This document shows positions 33,106 through 42,622 of a stretch of DNA of 64,000 bases, in pieces. Source of the DNA: Marinomonas aquimarina (GTDB lineage: Bacteria > Pseudomonadota > Gammaproteobacteria > Pseudomonadales > Marinomonadaceae); contig NZ_FLOC01000007.1 in assembly GCF_900089755.1 (NCBI RefSeq), positions 1 through 64,000 of the forward strand, given 5' to 3'. Positions within the stretch are counted from its first letter, which is position 1; every line of letters begins with the position of its first letter. The notes under the pieces are model-generated. The model was not told the origin of the DNA and made no database searches. It saw nothing but the letters and a program-made list of their open reading frames with translations. Made by a program: the position numbers and the translations under genes.

Positions 33106-36100
33106 TTAATCCTTAATACGAACCAGTAGAGCTTTGGTATGTTCTAAAGCTCGGTCAAAATCATACACACTAATGGCCTTGCTCAGGGCGTTCATCGATG
33201 CTTTGTTTTGGCGATCGCTGAATTGGGGCGCTAAGCTATCGGCTAACTCCCGCGCCTCGGATAACCCCTGTTCAAGGTAGTCTTGCAATTGCATTAATTG
33301 CTGTCGTTTGTCATCGGCACTCATGAACACCACCTCCGCGGCAGGCGGCGTCGCGCTGGCAGTTGTCTCTTGCCAAGTGTCTAAACCATCGAGAATGATG
33401 GTCAGCTCTTGGCTCAGCGCTTGGACAGTCGATGCCGAGTAGCTGTGGTGCTCCAGTTGTCTTTCTAAGGTGGCGGCTAATTCCGCAAGCTGCACCATAC
33501 CGAGTGTGCTGCAGGTGCCTTTTAAAGTATGGATCAAACGTGTTGCTTCGTCGTATTGTTCGCGGGCCAGAAGTTGCTGTAGGGTGCTGTCCAGCTCTAC
33601 TTGGCTGGTGACAAAACGCTTTAACAAGCGCACATACAAGGCTAAACCTTGCGTATGCTGTAGGCCCATTACCGTATCAATCTGAGGTAGGGCAGGCAGC
33701 TCGGCCTCTTCGCTGGCAACCTGGTTTGTTGCGTGGCGAAGTGGCGCGCGCTGGCGATGACATTTTTGCGCTGGCATCCATTTTTCTAATGTAGCAAACA
33801 TTTGCTCGATCTTAATCGGTTTGCCAATGTGATCATTCATACCCGCCTGCAGGGCTCGCTCCACATCCTGTGGCAGAACGTTCGCGGTCATAGCGATAAT
33901 GGGAAGCTCGGCGTGCTGTGGCATTTGGCGAATTTTTTGGGTCGCTTGATAGCCGTCCATAATGGGCATCTGGCAGTCCATGAGTACTAAGTCAAAATCG
34001 TCTTCTGCCAACTTCACCAGAGCATCTTCACCGTTGACGGCGACCACCACCTGAATGCCTTTTTGGGTCAGTAATTCAGTGGCCAGTTCACGGTTGATCT
34101 CATTGTCTTCTACCAGTAGTAGGGTCGCATCGTAGAGTTTGTCGTCGTAGCGCTCTTGATCAGCCTCGGCAGAGTGGTACTGGCTTTGTGTGGTATTGGT
34201 CATAGCGAAACTGTTGGCAATGGAGTCAAACAGGCTAGAGGCGGTAATGGGTTTGGTTAAGAACCCAGAAATGTCTAAACCTTGTGCCGCTTGTTTGACT
34301 TTTTCGAGGCCGTACGCGGTCACCATGATCATGGTTGGGTACTTATGAGGTGAGCTTTCAATGATTTGGCGACAGGTTTCGATGCCGTTTAAATCCGGCA
34401 TTTTCCAGTCCACTAGCACTAACTCATAGGGGTGTTGCTGCTGTTCTGCGCGTTGGATCATGGCCAAAGCATCATAGCCGCTAGACGCTTCATGACAGGG
34501 AATGCCCAAGGCCTCCATGTTGGCTTTTAAAACCTCGCGTGCGCTGTCGTTGTCATCCACGATCAGGGCAATGGAAAGGCCCAGTGACGAGGCTCCTTGG
34601 CTTAATGGGATCTCATCGTCGACACGTTCTAGGGTGACGGTAAAGTGGAAGGTGCTGCCTTGCCCTTCTTCACTCTCCAACCAAATCTCTCCTCCCATCA
34701 GTTCTACCAGCTGTTTTGAAATCGCTAAACCGAGTCCGGTGCCACCGAAGCGGCGTGTGGTGGAGGTGTCAGCTTGAGAGAAGGAATGGAATAGGTGTTG
34801 TTGATTTTCTTGGCTGATACCAATGCCGGTATCCGTTACCGAAAAGCTCACTTTGATCTGATCATGACTGTGTTGCTGATAACGGGCTTTGATAATGACT
34901 TCCCCTTGGGGGGTGAATTTCACGGCATTGTTACCCAAGTTCAGCAGCACTTGGCGTAGTCGTGTGGCGTCGCCGCGAAACACTTGCGGTAAATTCTCAT
35001 CAATATCGAAGATCAGTTCCAGATCTCGCTCCTCCACCTTGATGGTCAGTAAATTAGCGATTTCTCGTAACACATCTTGTAAGTAAAACGGTGTGTTTTC
35101 GAGTTCAATCTTACCCGCTTCGATCTTGGAAAAGTCGAGTATGTCATTGATGATGGCCAACAGGGATTCGGCAGAATTTCGCACGTTTTGAATATAGTTG
35201 CGCTGACGTTCGTTGAGCTGGGTTTGCAGCGCCAAATAAGACATGCCAATGATGGAGTTCATTGGGGTACGAATCTCGTGGCTCATATTGGCTAAGAAGT
35301 CGCTCTTAGCATGATTCGCTTGCTCGGCATTGTCTTTGGCTTGTATCAGCTCTTTGGTTTGCTCGGCAATTTCTTGCTCCAGCTCTTGTTTGTAGTGCTG
35401 TAGGGAAAGCTGGTATTTGTGTCGCTCGGAGATGTTGCGCCACGTACAAATGATGGCCGGTTGGTCATCTAACACCACGGCAATCATGGTCATGTCGGCA
35501 TAAATCAGCTCATCATGAAAGTCTTTAAAGACCCATTCTTGGTAGGAGTGACCTTGTTCTGTCACCTGCTCAAAGAGAATTTCTAATTGCGTTAAAGAGT
35601 GATTGCCATCGGATTGGGAGGGGGGCGATACATCCTGCATTTCGGCCTTTAGAAGGCGCTCTTTACTGGGGTAACGCAGCACCTTGGCGGCGGCATTGTT
35701 GCATTCAATGATGCTGTTATCTCGCAGTATCCAAGCGGGGTCAGGGGAGGCGTCGAACATGGAGCGGAAGCGATCTTCGCTTTCGATCAAGGTGTTAACT
35801 TGACGTCTTACCCGTTGTGAAATGGCCCACGCCAGCAGCAAAATGATGGCGCTGATAATGCTGCTCACCCAAACAATGGTGGTGCTGAGGCTGGAGAGTT
35901 GTTGCTCAATCTGTATGTCGAGGCGATGGGTTTCGTCTTGTACCGCATGGCTAATATTATCGAGCAGGCGTGACAGCGGCGAGAAAATGGCTTCGATCTC
36001 AGCACTGATCTCTTGCCGTTGACTCTCCATCGCCATAAAGGCAAAGCGTTCCTGCATCAGCCCCGATTCGCCCAGTTCGACCGCATGCAGCTGATTGTAG

Positions 36101-36957
36101 TAAAAACCTTCGCCATAAATTAAGCGTTTAAGGTTCTCGGACTCTCGAGTTAGGTCGCGATAGGCTTCCGGAAACTGATCTTGGGTTTGCGAAATGGCGT
36201 AGTCTAGGCGCTCAAAGGTGGGGGATATGCGGTTATTGAGTAGATCGGACAGCTGCGCTTGAGAGTTGACTAAAGGTAAGCTGTTAAGCGCCAGTTCGAG
36301 TTGCAAAATGTCTTCCAGCGCGGAGGACAGAGAGCTTTCGATGGCGCTGGCGCGCAGTGTCATATAGCGTTCCGCAATGTCTTGCTTTTCGCTGTCCGTG
36401 GCACTGCGGTATTGAAACAGTAGCACGCCCTCTTGTAAGCGGTGGCGGCTATTCAATGACCGCAGCATGCCGGTGATAACATCGGTATTGGCCAAGCTGT
36501 TACGCATCAAACTGTCGCGCTCAGAGTGTTTGGTTAGTTCCTCCCTCAGGGTGTACCAGCGCGCCACATTGTCAGTCAAATTGTGGATATGATGGCTGCG
36601 GATGCGCAGCGCTTCGCCCAGCTCCACCAAGTCGGAGTCGGCTTTCGCGGCTTGGACGAGGGCGTTGGTCGACTGCTCGAAGCGAGACATCATGGTTTGG
36701 TCTAGATAAGACTCATTAATGTCTTCCTGCAGCGCCTGACGTAGGCGGCCACGCAGGGCGGGCACGGTTTCGCGTAATTCTGAGATGGCGCCTATCATGG
36801 TGGCCTGTTGCGCCCGAATATCTATTTGCTGCTTTTTGAGATCAGCGGCAGTGTTGGCGAGAATGGAGGCGCCCACGACGATCGCAAGTAGGCTGAATAC
36901 AGCCATCAGCCATACTAAAGGCGAGATCGGCGATTGGAATCGGCCCATTCTAGTCAT
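33106..36957 (-). CDS. hybrid sensor histidine kinase with PAS, two receivers and Hpt
   Basis: A 1283-residue membrane kinase. Two helices (about 14-34 and 360-380) flank a large helical periplasmic sensor. After them come a PAS domain (near 395-520), HisKA with HEIRTPMNS (His near 558), HATPase_c (N-box [11 protein letters not shown], then DTGIGIS and GTGLGLAIS), receiver 1 (VLVDWKMPD, Asp near 849), receiver 2 ([13 protein letters not shown], Asp near 991) and an Hpt domain ([11 protein letters not shown], His near 1144). All phosphorelay residues are in place. It overlaps the binding-protein gene by four bases and precedes an HD-GYP regulator by 11 bp, so it probably senses a ligand presented by the binding protein. 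Confidence 0.95.
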   Translation of the reverse strand: MTRMGRFQSPISPLVWLMAVFSLLAIVVGASILANTAADLKKQQIDIRAQQATMIGAISELRETVPALRGRLRQALQEDINESYLDQTMMSRFEQSTNALVQAAKADSDLVELGEALRIRSHHIHNLTDNVARWYTLREELTKHSERDSLMRNSLANTDVITGMLRSLNSRHRLQEGVLLFQYRSATDSEKQDIAERYMTLRASAIESSLSSALEDILQLELALNSLPLVNSQAQLSDLLNNRISPTFERLDYAISQTQDQFPEAYRDLTRESENLKRLIYGEGFYYNQLHAVELGESGLMQERFAFMAMESQRQEISAEIEAIFSPLSRLLDNISHAVQDETHRLDIQIEQQLSSLSTTIVWVSSIISAIILLLAWAISQRVRRQVNTLIESEDRFRSMFDASPDPAWILRDNSIIECNNAAAKVLRYPSKERLLKAEMQDVSPPSQSDGNHSLTQLEILFEQVTEQGHSYQEWVFKDFHDELIYADMTMIAVVLDDQPAIICTWRNISERHKYQLSLQHYKQELEQEIAEQTKELIQAKDNAEQANHAKSDFLANMSHEIRTPMNSIIGMSYLALQTQLNERQRNYIQNVRNSAESLLAIINDILDFSKIEAGKIELENTPFYLQDVLREIANLLTIKVEERDLELIFDIDENLPQVFRGDATRLRQVLLNLGNNAVKFTPQGEVIIKARYQQHSHDQIKVSFSVTDTGIGISQENQQHLFHSFSQADTSTTRRFGGTGLGLAISKQLVELMGGEIWLESEEGQGSTFHFTVTLERVDDEIPLSQGASSLGLSIALIVDDNDSAREVLKANMEALGIPCHEASSGYDALAMIQRAEQQQHPYELVLVDWKMPDLNGIETCRQIIESSPHKYPTMIMVTAYGLEKVKQAAQGLDISGFLTKPITASSLFDSIANSFAMTNTTQSQYHSAEADQERYDDKLYDATLLLVEDNEINRELATELLTQKGIQVVVAVNGEDALVKLAEDDFDLVLMDCQMPIMDGYQATQKIRQMPQHAELPIIAMTANVLPQDVERALQAGMNDHIGKPIKIEQMFATLEKWMPAQKCHRQRAPLRHATNQVASEEAELPALPQIDTVMGLQHTQGLALYVRLLKRFVTSQVELDSTLQQLLAREQYDEATRLIHTLKGTCSTLGMVQLAELAATLERQLEHHSYSASTVQALSQELTIILDGLDTWQETTASATPPAAEVVFMSADDKRQQLMQLQDYLEQGLSEARELADSLAPQFSDRQNKASMNALSKAISVYDFDRALEHTKALLVRIKD

Positions 36958-38156
36958 AGGCTACCTCGTATCAATTCAGACGGTATGGCACTACCACAGT
37001 AACTTTGTTTGTTCTTTAAATCTTTAAACTCTAACCAGATAGGATATTGAGAATGCTCTAATTCCTGTGGAATTACCAGTGCTGAAGTAGCTGCGAGTTG
37101 TGACTCTTGGTAGGCGCGTAAGAGGTCGAGGAGTTCGCTGCGGCTTGGCGCTGTAGACGTCACGCGCTGCAACAGTACCGCTTCCACGTAGCGTGCGGCC
37201 AAATAGCCTTCTAACTCCATCGGAGAGGTGGTTTCTAAATTGCCATACTCGAGCACATCGGCAAAGAACTCCTGAATCAGCGGCGATTGGCTTTGCTCCA
37301 TGCAGGGTCTAACCAAGGTAGAAAGGAGTTTGGCTTGCGTGTGTTGCAATTCGGCGATGAGTGTATCGTGGCTGACGAAGGAAAAGGTCGCGAACAGCGG
37401 CGAGACACCGACTTGATCGAGCAAGGAAATCAATTCTGCGGCAGCGGGGTAGGTGCTGATTAAGAAGATGGCTTTTGGCTGCTTAGGCTGGGATAAAATT
37501 TTGGCCACAGCATCTTCGGCGGCGGGGTGGTTACGATCGTAGTAGAGCTGCAACAGATCGTGCGCTTTACCGTGGCCATAGGATTGCAGTGCTTCATTAA
37601 TACTGCGCAGTGTCCCTTCGCCGTAGCTGTCTTTTTGTAGGTAGACCGCTATGTCACTGGGGGCGATGCCGAATTTTTCTACCACGGTTTTGACCAACAG
37701 CGTGGCCTCATCATGATAACTGGCTCGTTCTGTGAAGATTAACTGGCGGATATCGCTGTGCTTGAGAGCGCTGCTGCCACTAATCGGAAAGATCAGCGGG
37801 ATCTGATACTTTTTTAGGGTGGGGGTAGCGCTGACAATCGTTGGGGTTCCAACGCTGCTGATCAGCCCAGCAATATTGTCTTGCTCAACCATGCTGCGAA
37901 TCAATGGCGGGGTTAGCTTAGGTTCATAGCCGTCATCTTTGGCGATTAATTTGAGTGAGTAAGGCAGTTGTTTGCTAGCGTTGATACGGCTGAAGCCGAG
38001 CTCTATGCCTTGCACTAGCTCCGCACCAATTTTTGCGCTGGGGCCGGTTAGGGGGCCGGTAAAACCAAAGCGAAGCTCCTCTGCACGGCTGTTGAATGAC
38101 AGCAGGCAGAGTAAGCCTAACAATAATGTGCTCAGTACAGCATGGCGTTGGCGCAC
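36954..38156 (-). CDS. periplasmic type I binding protein (Peripla_BP_6)
   Basis: A protein of about 400 residues with a signal peptide ([20 protein letters not shown]) and a branched-chain-amino-acid-type binding fold: [32 protein letters not shown] at the start and [31 protein letters not shown]. No ABC permease or ATPase is near; the gene is followed by a hybrid kinase with which it overlaps, so it is likely a sensor subunit, not a transporter part. The frame is open to an ATG at 38219 without a ribosome binding site; GTG at 38156 has AGGAA seven bases before it and directly gives a clean signal peptide. Confidence 0.87.
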   Translation of the reverse strand: MRQRHAVLSTLLLGLLCLLSFNSRAEELRFGFTGPLTGPSAKIGAELVQGIELGFSRINASKQLPYSLKLIAKDDGYEPKLTPPLIRSMVEQDNIAGLISSVGTPTIVSATPTLKKYQIPLIFPISGSSALKHSDIRQLIFTERASYHDEATLLVKTVVEKFGIAPSDIAVYLQKDSYGEGTLRSINEALQSYGHGKAHDLLQLYYDRNHPAAEDAVAKILSQPKQPKAIFLISTYPAAAELISLLDQVGVSPLFATFSFVSHDTLIAELQHTQAKLLSTLVRPCMEQSQSPLIQEFFADVLEYGNLETTSPMELEGYLAARYVEAVLLQRVTSTAPSRSELLDLLRAYQESQLAATSALVIPQELEHSQYPIWLEFKDLKNKQSYCGSAIPSELIRGSL

Positions 38157-38319
38157 AGCATACTTCCTAGTCGACAGTTTTTCGCGCAAAGCGAATGGGC
38201 GCAGAAGCGCACCATACATGAATTCAAGGTCTGATTAGTTTAGAAGAAAATAATGTAAACTGCGGCTGCAAATATGTCACTGAATGTAATGCTTATCACC
38301 TGAAAACCGTTGTCGCTGA

Positions 38320-39243
38320 CTAGCGCCATTGGTGAATTCGCGCTAATTGCAGGTGACGCTCATGTTCAGCTTGATCGACGCTGATGTAACGAAAGCCAAT
38401 GCGGTCTCCAGGTTTTTTCTGGGACAGTAACGCGCCAGAGAAACTGGTAACACAGCCCACTTTGGGGTAGCCGCCAATGGTTTGTCGGTCTCGAAACAAG
38501 ACAATCGGCTGGCCGTCATTGGGGATCTGAATCGCACCGTAGGCAATGCCTTCTGAAATAATGCCTGGCTGATCTTGCCCCACCGCGGTGCCCTCAAGCC
38601 GATAGCCCATGCGGTCACAGTTCTGGCTGACGCTATAAGTACTACTGAAAAAACGTGCTCGCTCTAAGCCTGAGAAGTGTTTGAATTGATACCCCGTTAC
38701 CACATTGATTTCCATTTGCTCGTAGTTGGGAATGGCTAAGCGGGGAACATGGCGTGCGGTGTGTTGGGTGGTGCTATGAAAGGGCAATACATCGTGAACG
38801 GCTAATTTGTCGCCTTTTCCCGTCAGACCGCCCAATTTCTCACGCATAACGGTGGCCACACTGCCGAGTACTGAGGTAGCCAAAAAGCCGCCTTTGACGG
38901 CAAGATAGGCACGCAAACCGAATTTAGGTTGCTGGAAGACCAGCACATCGCCCTTTTGAATGGCATAGGTTTGCCAAGGTAAGATGCCTTTACCATTCAG
39001 CGTAGCGCCTAAGTCTGCGCCCGTGATGGCGATGCTGGTGCTCTGTTGTGCTTCCACAGTAAAGCCACCGAAGGTAATCTCGATCTGCGCGGCATTGCTG
39101 TCATTGTCTAACAGGGCGTTGCCCCAACGAAAGGCCAGTTCATCCATGGGGCCACCTGTGGTCACGCCAAGGTGCTGATAGCCATGGCGGCCCATGTCTT
39201 GTAGCAGGGCGAGCATGCCCGGTTTGATTACTTTAAAAGCCAT
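38320..39243 (-). CDS. pxpC: 5-oxoprolinase subunit C
   Basis: A 307-residue protein of the carboxyltransferase-like KipA/AHS2 family. With PxpA and PxpB it forms the ATP-dependent prokaryotic 5-oxoprolinase that opens the damaged-glutamine product 5-oxoproline to glutamate. Typical motifs: FKVIKPGMLALLQDMGRHGYQHLGVTTGGPMDE at the N-terminus, then YSVSQNCDRMGYRLEG and SEGIAYGAIQIPNDGQPIVL. AAGGAGG lies nine bases before the ATG at 39243. It overlaps the end of pxpB by 11 bases. Confidence 0.93.
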   Translation of the reverse strand: MAFKVIKPGMLALLQDMGRHGYQHLGVTTGGPMDELAFRWGNALLDNDSNAAQIEITFGGFTVEAQQSTSIAITGADLGATLNGKGILPWQTYAIQKGDVLVFQQPKFGLRAYLAVKGGFLATSVLGSVATVMREKLGGLTGKGDKLAVHDVLPFHSTTQHTARHVPRLAIPNYEQMEINVVTGYQFKHFSGLERARFFSSTYSVSQNCDRMGYRLEGTAVGQDQPGIISEGIAYGAIQIPNDGQPIVLFRDRQTIGGYPKVGCVTSFSGALLSQKKPGDRIGFRYISVDQAEHERHLQLARIHQWR

Positions 39244-39943
39244 CCAGCTGACCTCCTTGGGCCAGAAACTCTTCTCTTGTGATAGGTTCAAAACGCACCG
39301 TATCGCCCACTTCAATCAAGGCTAGACTATCGCTTTGCCAGTCAACCAGCTGCACAGGCGTACGCCCGAGAATCTGCCAGCCGCCGGGGGTAACACTGGG
39401 GTAAACCGCCGTTTGTTGTTCGGCAATGGCGACACTGCCTAAGGGTACTTTTAAGCGTGGGGTGGTTTTACGTGGCATGCGAATGGCCTCAGGGGTGTTG
39501 CCTAAAAAAGCAAAACCTGGGGCAAAGCCAATGGCGTAGGCGCGGTAGGCCGTTTCGCTGTGCAGCTTGATCACTTCGTCGATCGTTAAGTTGCATTGGC
39601 TGGCCACTTCTTCTAGGTCAGGTCCTACTTCAGGTGCGTAGTAAACGGGAATGACCACTTCACGTCGAGCGCTTGTATTCGTGCTGTTTAACTCAATTTT
39701 ATTAGCTAAGGTTTTGATCTTATTGGTAATCTTAAAACGATCATAATGGTCAGTGTCGAACACGACCAAGAGCGTGGTATAGGACGGCACTAGATCAATG
39801 ATGCCTTCGCAGTTGCGTAGAGCTTTAGTCACTAAGGCGATCACATCCGCTGCCGCATCATTGATGGATTCGGCAAAGGTTAGTAAGCAGGCATGATCAC
39901 TGACCAGCTCTATCTGTGGCGGGTAGATGAGTGCCTCATTCAT
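39233..39943 (-). CDS. pxpB: 5-oxoprolinase subunit B
   Basis: A 236-residue KipI/AHS1-type protein. The family block YRAYAIGFAPGFAFLGNTPEAIRMPRK and the following GSVAIAEQQTAVYPSVTPGGWQILGRTP are clear. The start at 39943 (MNEALIYPP) is one base after the pxpA stop; upstream in-frame codons lie inside pxpA. KipI-type names come from Bacillus sporulation work, but PxpABC activity is the established function of this gene trio. Confidence 0.93.
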   Translation of the reverse strand: MNEALIYPPQIELVSDHACLLTFAESINDAAADVIALVTKALRNCEGIIDLVPSYTTLLVVFDTDHYDRFKITNKIKTLANKIELNSTNTSARREVVIPVYYAPEVGPDLEEVASQCNLTIDEVIKLHSETAYRAYAIGFAPGFAFLGNTPEAIRMPRKTTPRLKVPLGSVAIAEQQTAVYPSVTPGGWQILGRTPVQLVDWQSDSLALIEVGDTVRFEPITREEFLAQGGQLDGF

Positions 39944-39944
39944 A

Positions 39945-40679
39945 TTAGCGCTTACCCACGAGCGCGCGGATACGCTGCACGGCCTCCACCGCATGATCGC
40001 CATCCCCATGCACACAAATAGTGTCCGCATGTACCGCTAAAGACTTGCCGGATTCAGTGGTGAGCGTACCGTGTTCGCTTAACTGCTGCACTTGTTGTTC
40101 GATAAGGCCAAAGTCTTTATGGACAGCATCGGCTTGCTGGCGCGGAGTGAGGCGACCCTCGTCGGTGTACAGTCGATCTGAGAAAACTTCAAACCAGAGT
40201 TTTAAGCCATATTTCCCTGCTAAGGCTTTTACATGGTGCTCTTCAGGAATGGCCATCAGCATTAAGATCAACGAATCATCGAGTTCACTGACGGACTCCA
40301 TCACGGTTTCTAGCACCGTGAAATTCGACATCATAGTATTGTAAAGGGCACCATGGGGCTTCACATAAGTCACCTTTGTACCGTGGGCTTGGCAAATGCC
40401 TTGTAGAGCACCGATTTGATATTGAATGATGGCCTTTAACTCATGCGGTGCGATGTCCATATTACGGCGGCCAAAGCCCACCAAATCAGGGTAAGCGGGG
40501 TGGGCGCCGATGGTGACATTGTGTCGTTTAGCCAAGGCAACGGTCTTGCTCATGGTTAAAGGATCGGAAGCGTGGAAACTACAGGCAATGTTGGCTTGGT
40601 CGACAAATGGCATAATCTCCTCATCTCGTCCCATTGTCCAAGCACCAAACGCTTCACCCATGTCACAATTTAACTTCAT
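39945..40679 (-). CDS. pxpA: 5-oxoprolinase subunit A (LamB/YcsF family)
   Basis: A 244-residue LamB/YcsF family protein with the expected opening KLNCDMGEAFGAWTMGRDEEIMPFVDQANIACSFHASDP and then THTGAHP-type segment NVTIGAHPAYPDLVGFGRR; later VKPHGALYNTM and VHGDGDHAV, the ligand residues of the deacetylase-like barrel. GGAG lies six bases before the ATG at 40679. It is the first gene of pxpABC; no regulator gene lies next to it. Confidence 0.95.
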   Translation of the reverse strand: MKLNCDMGEAFGAWTMGRDEEIMPFVDQANIACSFHASDPLTMSKTVALAKRHNVTIGAHPAYPDLVGFGRRNMDIAPHELKAIIQYQIGALQGICQAHGTKVTYVKPHGALYNTMMSNFTVLETVMESVSELDDSLILMLMAIPEEHHVKALAGKYGLKLWFEVFSDRLYTDEGRLTPRQQADAVHKDFGLIEQQVQQLSEHGTLTTESGKSLAVHADTICVHGDGDHAVEAVQRIRALVGKR

Positions 40680-40842
40680 TCTAAACTCCAAAAACCAAGG
40701 TTGTATCGTCTAAGAGTAACCAGCTAACCGCTTGGCAACAAGTGCGCCACGTTGCATGGCTTTTACTGAGCTTTTACGTGGTCAGCGGCTACCCAAGTTG
40801 GAACGGCTTTTGTATGCTCTAAAGATCCCATTGGAGAGCGTA

Positions 40843-41424
40843 ATGAACAAACTGATTTCCTTGATTTTAAAAGGGCTGGTCACGGTACTGCCGATCGGCC
40901 TCACGGTGTACTTCCTCTACTGGCTGTTTACGACAGCGGAAGAGCTGGCACGCCCATTGGTATTATTGGTTTGGCCCAAGCAAGAATACTTCGTCGGCTT
41001 AGGCGTCTTAACCTGCCTACTATTGTTGGCAGTAGTGGGCTTGGTGGTGAACTTTTATGGCATTCGTAACCTAATGAAGTTAAGCCATAGCCTGTTTGAA
41101 AAAATTCCGCTAGTGAAGTCCATCTACGGCGCTCTGCAGGATATGATGACGGTATTCAGTCTATCGAACAAAACCGGTAAGCAAAGCGTGGTGACTTTGG
41201 AAATCCAAGGAATGCAGCTGATTGGTTTTGTTACGGGTGAGAAAATGGGGCAACGCTTATTTGCCGAGCAAGATTTGGTTGGTGTGTATCTGCCCTTGAG
41301 TTATCAAATTGGCGGCATGACGGTGTATGTTTCGCGTGATAAGTTGACCCCGCTAGACATTTCCATGGAAGAGGCCATGCGCATTGCCGTGACAGGTGGC
41401 GTGCAATCGAAGAATAAATCATGA
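40843..41424 (+). CDS. DUF502 family membrane protein
   Basis: A 193-residue membrane protein. Two N-terminal helices (ISLILKGLVTVLPIGLTVYFLYWLF and YFVGLGVLTCLLLLAVVGLVV) are followed by FEKIPLVKSIYGALQDMMTVF, the DUF502 signature, and a beta-rich domain. Function is unknown; plant homologues (COV) affect vascular development. The start at 40843 has GGAG seven bases before the ATG; a 37-codon in-frame extension lacks family similarity. The next gene overlaps its stop. Confidence 0.88.
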   Translation: MNKLISLILKGLVTVLPIGLTVYFLYWLFTTAEELARPLVLLVWPKQEYFVGLGVLTCLLLLAVVGLVVNFYGIRNLMKLSHSLFEKIPLVKSIYGALQDMMTVFSLSNKTGKQSVVTLEIQGMQLIGFVTGEKMGQRLFAEQDLVGVYLPLSYQIGGMTVYVSRDKLTPLDISMEEAMRIAVTGGVQSKNKS

Positions 41425-41765
41425 TGCAATTAGAACAGATCACCGAATTACTTGAAGAAAAGGGCTATCCAGCCAAACTTAAACCATTCCCACGTCGTAT
41501 TTATGTGGGCTCAATCGGCTCCTTTTACGGTGTGACCATCGTACAAAATAGCAAGACGGGTGAGTTAACCTTGTCTTATCAGCCACTGATTCTCATCGTT
41601 GGCAGTGTGCTTTTGATCTACAGTTTTATTGTCAGCTTTGGCAACGATGATATGTTGTCGGCCTTGATTGGCATTACCGCGGCTTCAGTGAACGCTAACT
41701 TTTTTAAGTCACGTAAGAAAAAACAAGAAATAGAAGCGATCCTGCGCGAGCTGCAGGCTCCTTAG
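41421..41765 (+). CDS. small two-helix membrane protein of unknown function
   Basis: A 114-residue protein: a soluble N-terminus (LEQITELLEEKGYPAKLKPFPRRIYVGSIGSFYGVTIVQN) that reads like a small alpha/beta domain, two hydrophobic helices (about 52-69 and 78-91), and a basic tail FKSRKKKQEIEAILREL. I do not recognise the family. It overlaps the DUF502 gene by four bases (ATGA), so both are produced together. Confidence 0.65.
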   Translation: MMQLEQITELLEEKGYPAKLKPFPRRIYVGSIGSFYGVTIVQNSKTGELTLSYQPLILIVGSVLLIYSFIVSFGNDDMLSALIGITAASVNANFFKSRKKKQEIEAILRELQAP

Positions 41766-41844
41766 GGGGAAGCGGTTGTCATAGTTGTGGCTGACTTGGC
41801 AATACCCGAGGCTAGCCCTAGGGTTGGAAAAGGAGGATGGACGC

Positions 41845-42582
41845 ATGCTTAAACTAAGCAAAGTCATTGGCCACCGTGGTGCGGCCACCTTGGCGCCAGA
41901 AAATACCTTAGCTTCTATTCGCGCGGCCGCCGCCGCTGGCGCCAAATGGGTCGAAATTGATGTCTACCCAATTGCCCAAGGTGGTTTGATTATCTTTCAC
42001 GATGATCGCTTGGAGCGCTGTACCAACGGCTTTGGCAGCACCATGGAAGCCAGTCTTGAAACTATCTTGTCACTGGACGCTGGGCATTGGTTTGGTCATG
42101 AGCACCAAGGCGAAAAAATCCCCACATTTGAGCAGGCCATAGATTGTCTACAAGAGCTGGGCTTAGGTTTGAATCTTGAGATTAAGTATGACGGTCGCAA
42201 CGTGGAGGCGGTGGTGCCAGCGATCCTTGCCACCTTGGCCGAGCGTTGGCAGGACCCTGATAAATTACTGCTCTCCAGCTTCAATTATCCCGCCTTACAA
42301 TTGTGCCGCCGTTTAAGCCCAACGGTTCATTTAGGTTATCTCGTTGAAGAAGTGCCCCATGATTGGTTGCTCAAACTGGCGGCCATTAATGCCTGTTGCC
42401 TAGGCTGTCATTATCAGCCTTTGACGGAGCATCAGGCGCGCGCGGTCAAAGCGGCGGGTTACTTATTGGTGTGTTATACCGCCAACGAAGCACATCTGGT
42501 GCGTGAACATTGGCGTTGGGGCATGGACAGCGTGGTCACCGATGATCCACGACAGTTTGTCCATCTAGAACATAAGCATTAA
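41845..42582 (+). CDS. glycerophosphodiester phosphodiesterase
   Basis: A 245-residue GDPD-family enzyme, cytoplasmic (UgpQ-like), releasing glycerol-3-phosphate from phospholipid headgroup diesters. The active site is complete: IGHRGAATLAPENTLAS (catalytic His and Arg, Glu), EIDVYP and FHDDRLERCTNG (second catalytic His). Near the end GMDSVVTDDP is the family close. AGGAGG lies eight bases before the ATG. A 20-codon in-frame extension upstream is not needed. A terminator follows at once. Confidence 0.92.
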   Translation: MLKLSKVIGHRGAATLAPENTLASIRAAAAAGAKWVEIDVYPIAQGGLIIFHDDRLERCTNGFGSTMEASLETILSLDAGHWFGHEHQGEKIPTFEQAIDCLQELGLGLNLEIKYDGRNVEAVVPAILATLAERWQDPDKLLLSSFNYPALQLCRRLSPTVHLGYLVEEVPHDWLLKLAAINACCLGCHYQPLTEHQARAVKAAGYLLVCYTANEAHLVREHWRWGMDSVVTDDPRQFVHLEHKH

Positions 42583-42608
42583 AAAACGCTGCCGAGGCAG
42601 CGTTTTTT
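42581..42608. terminator. bidirectional terminator between glycerophosphodiesterase gene and mrcA
   Basis: AAAAAACGCTGCC pairs with GGCAGCGTTTTTT around a tight loop. It ends transcription from both directions for two convergent genes; its first bases overlap the upstream stop codon. Confidence 0.9.
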
Positions 42609-42622
42609 CATTCAGCGGACGG

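Noticed and set aside
36954-38219. ATG at 38219 as start of the periplasmic binding protein
   Set aside because: It adds 21 charged residues ahead of the signal peptide and lacks a ribosome binding site; GTG at 38156 is better supported.
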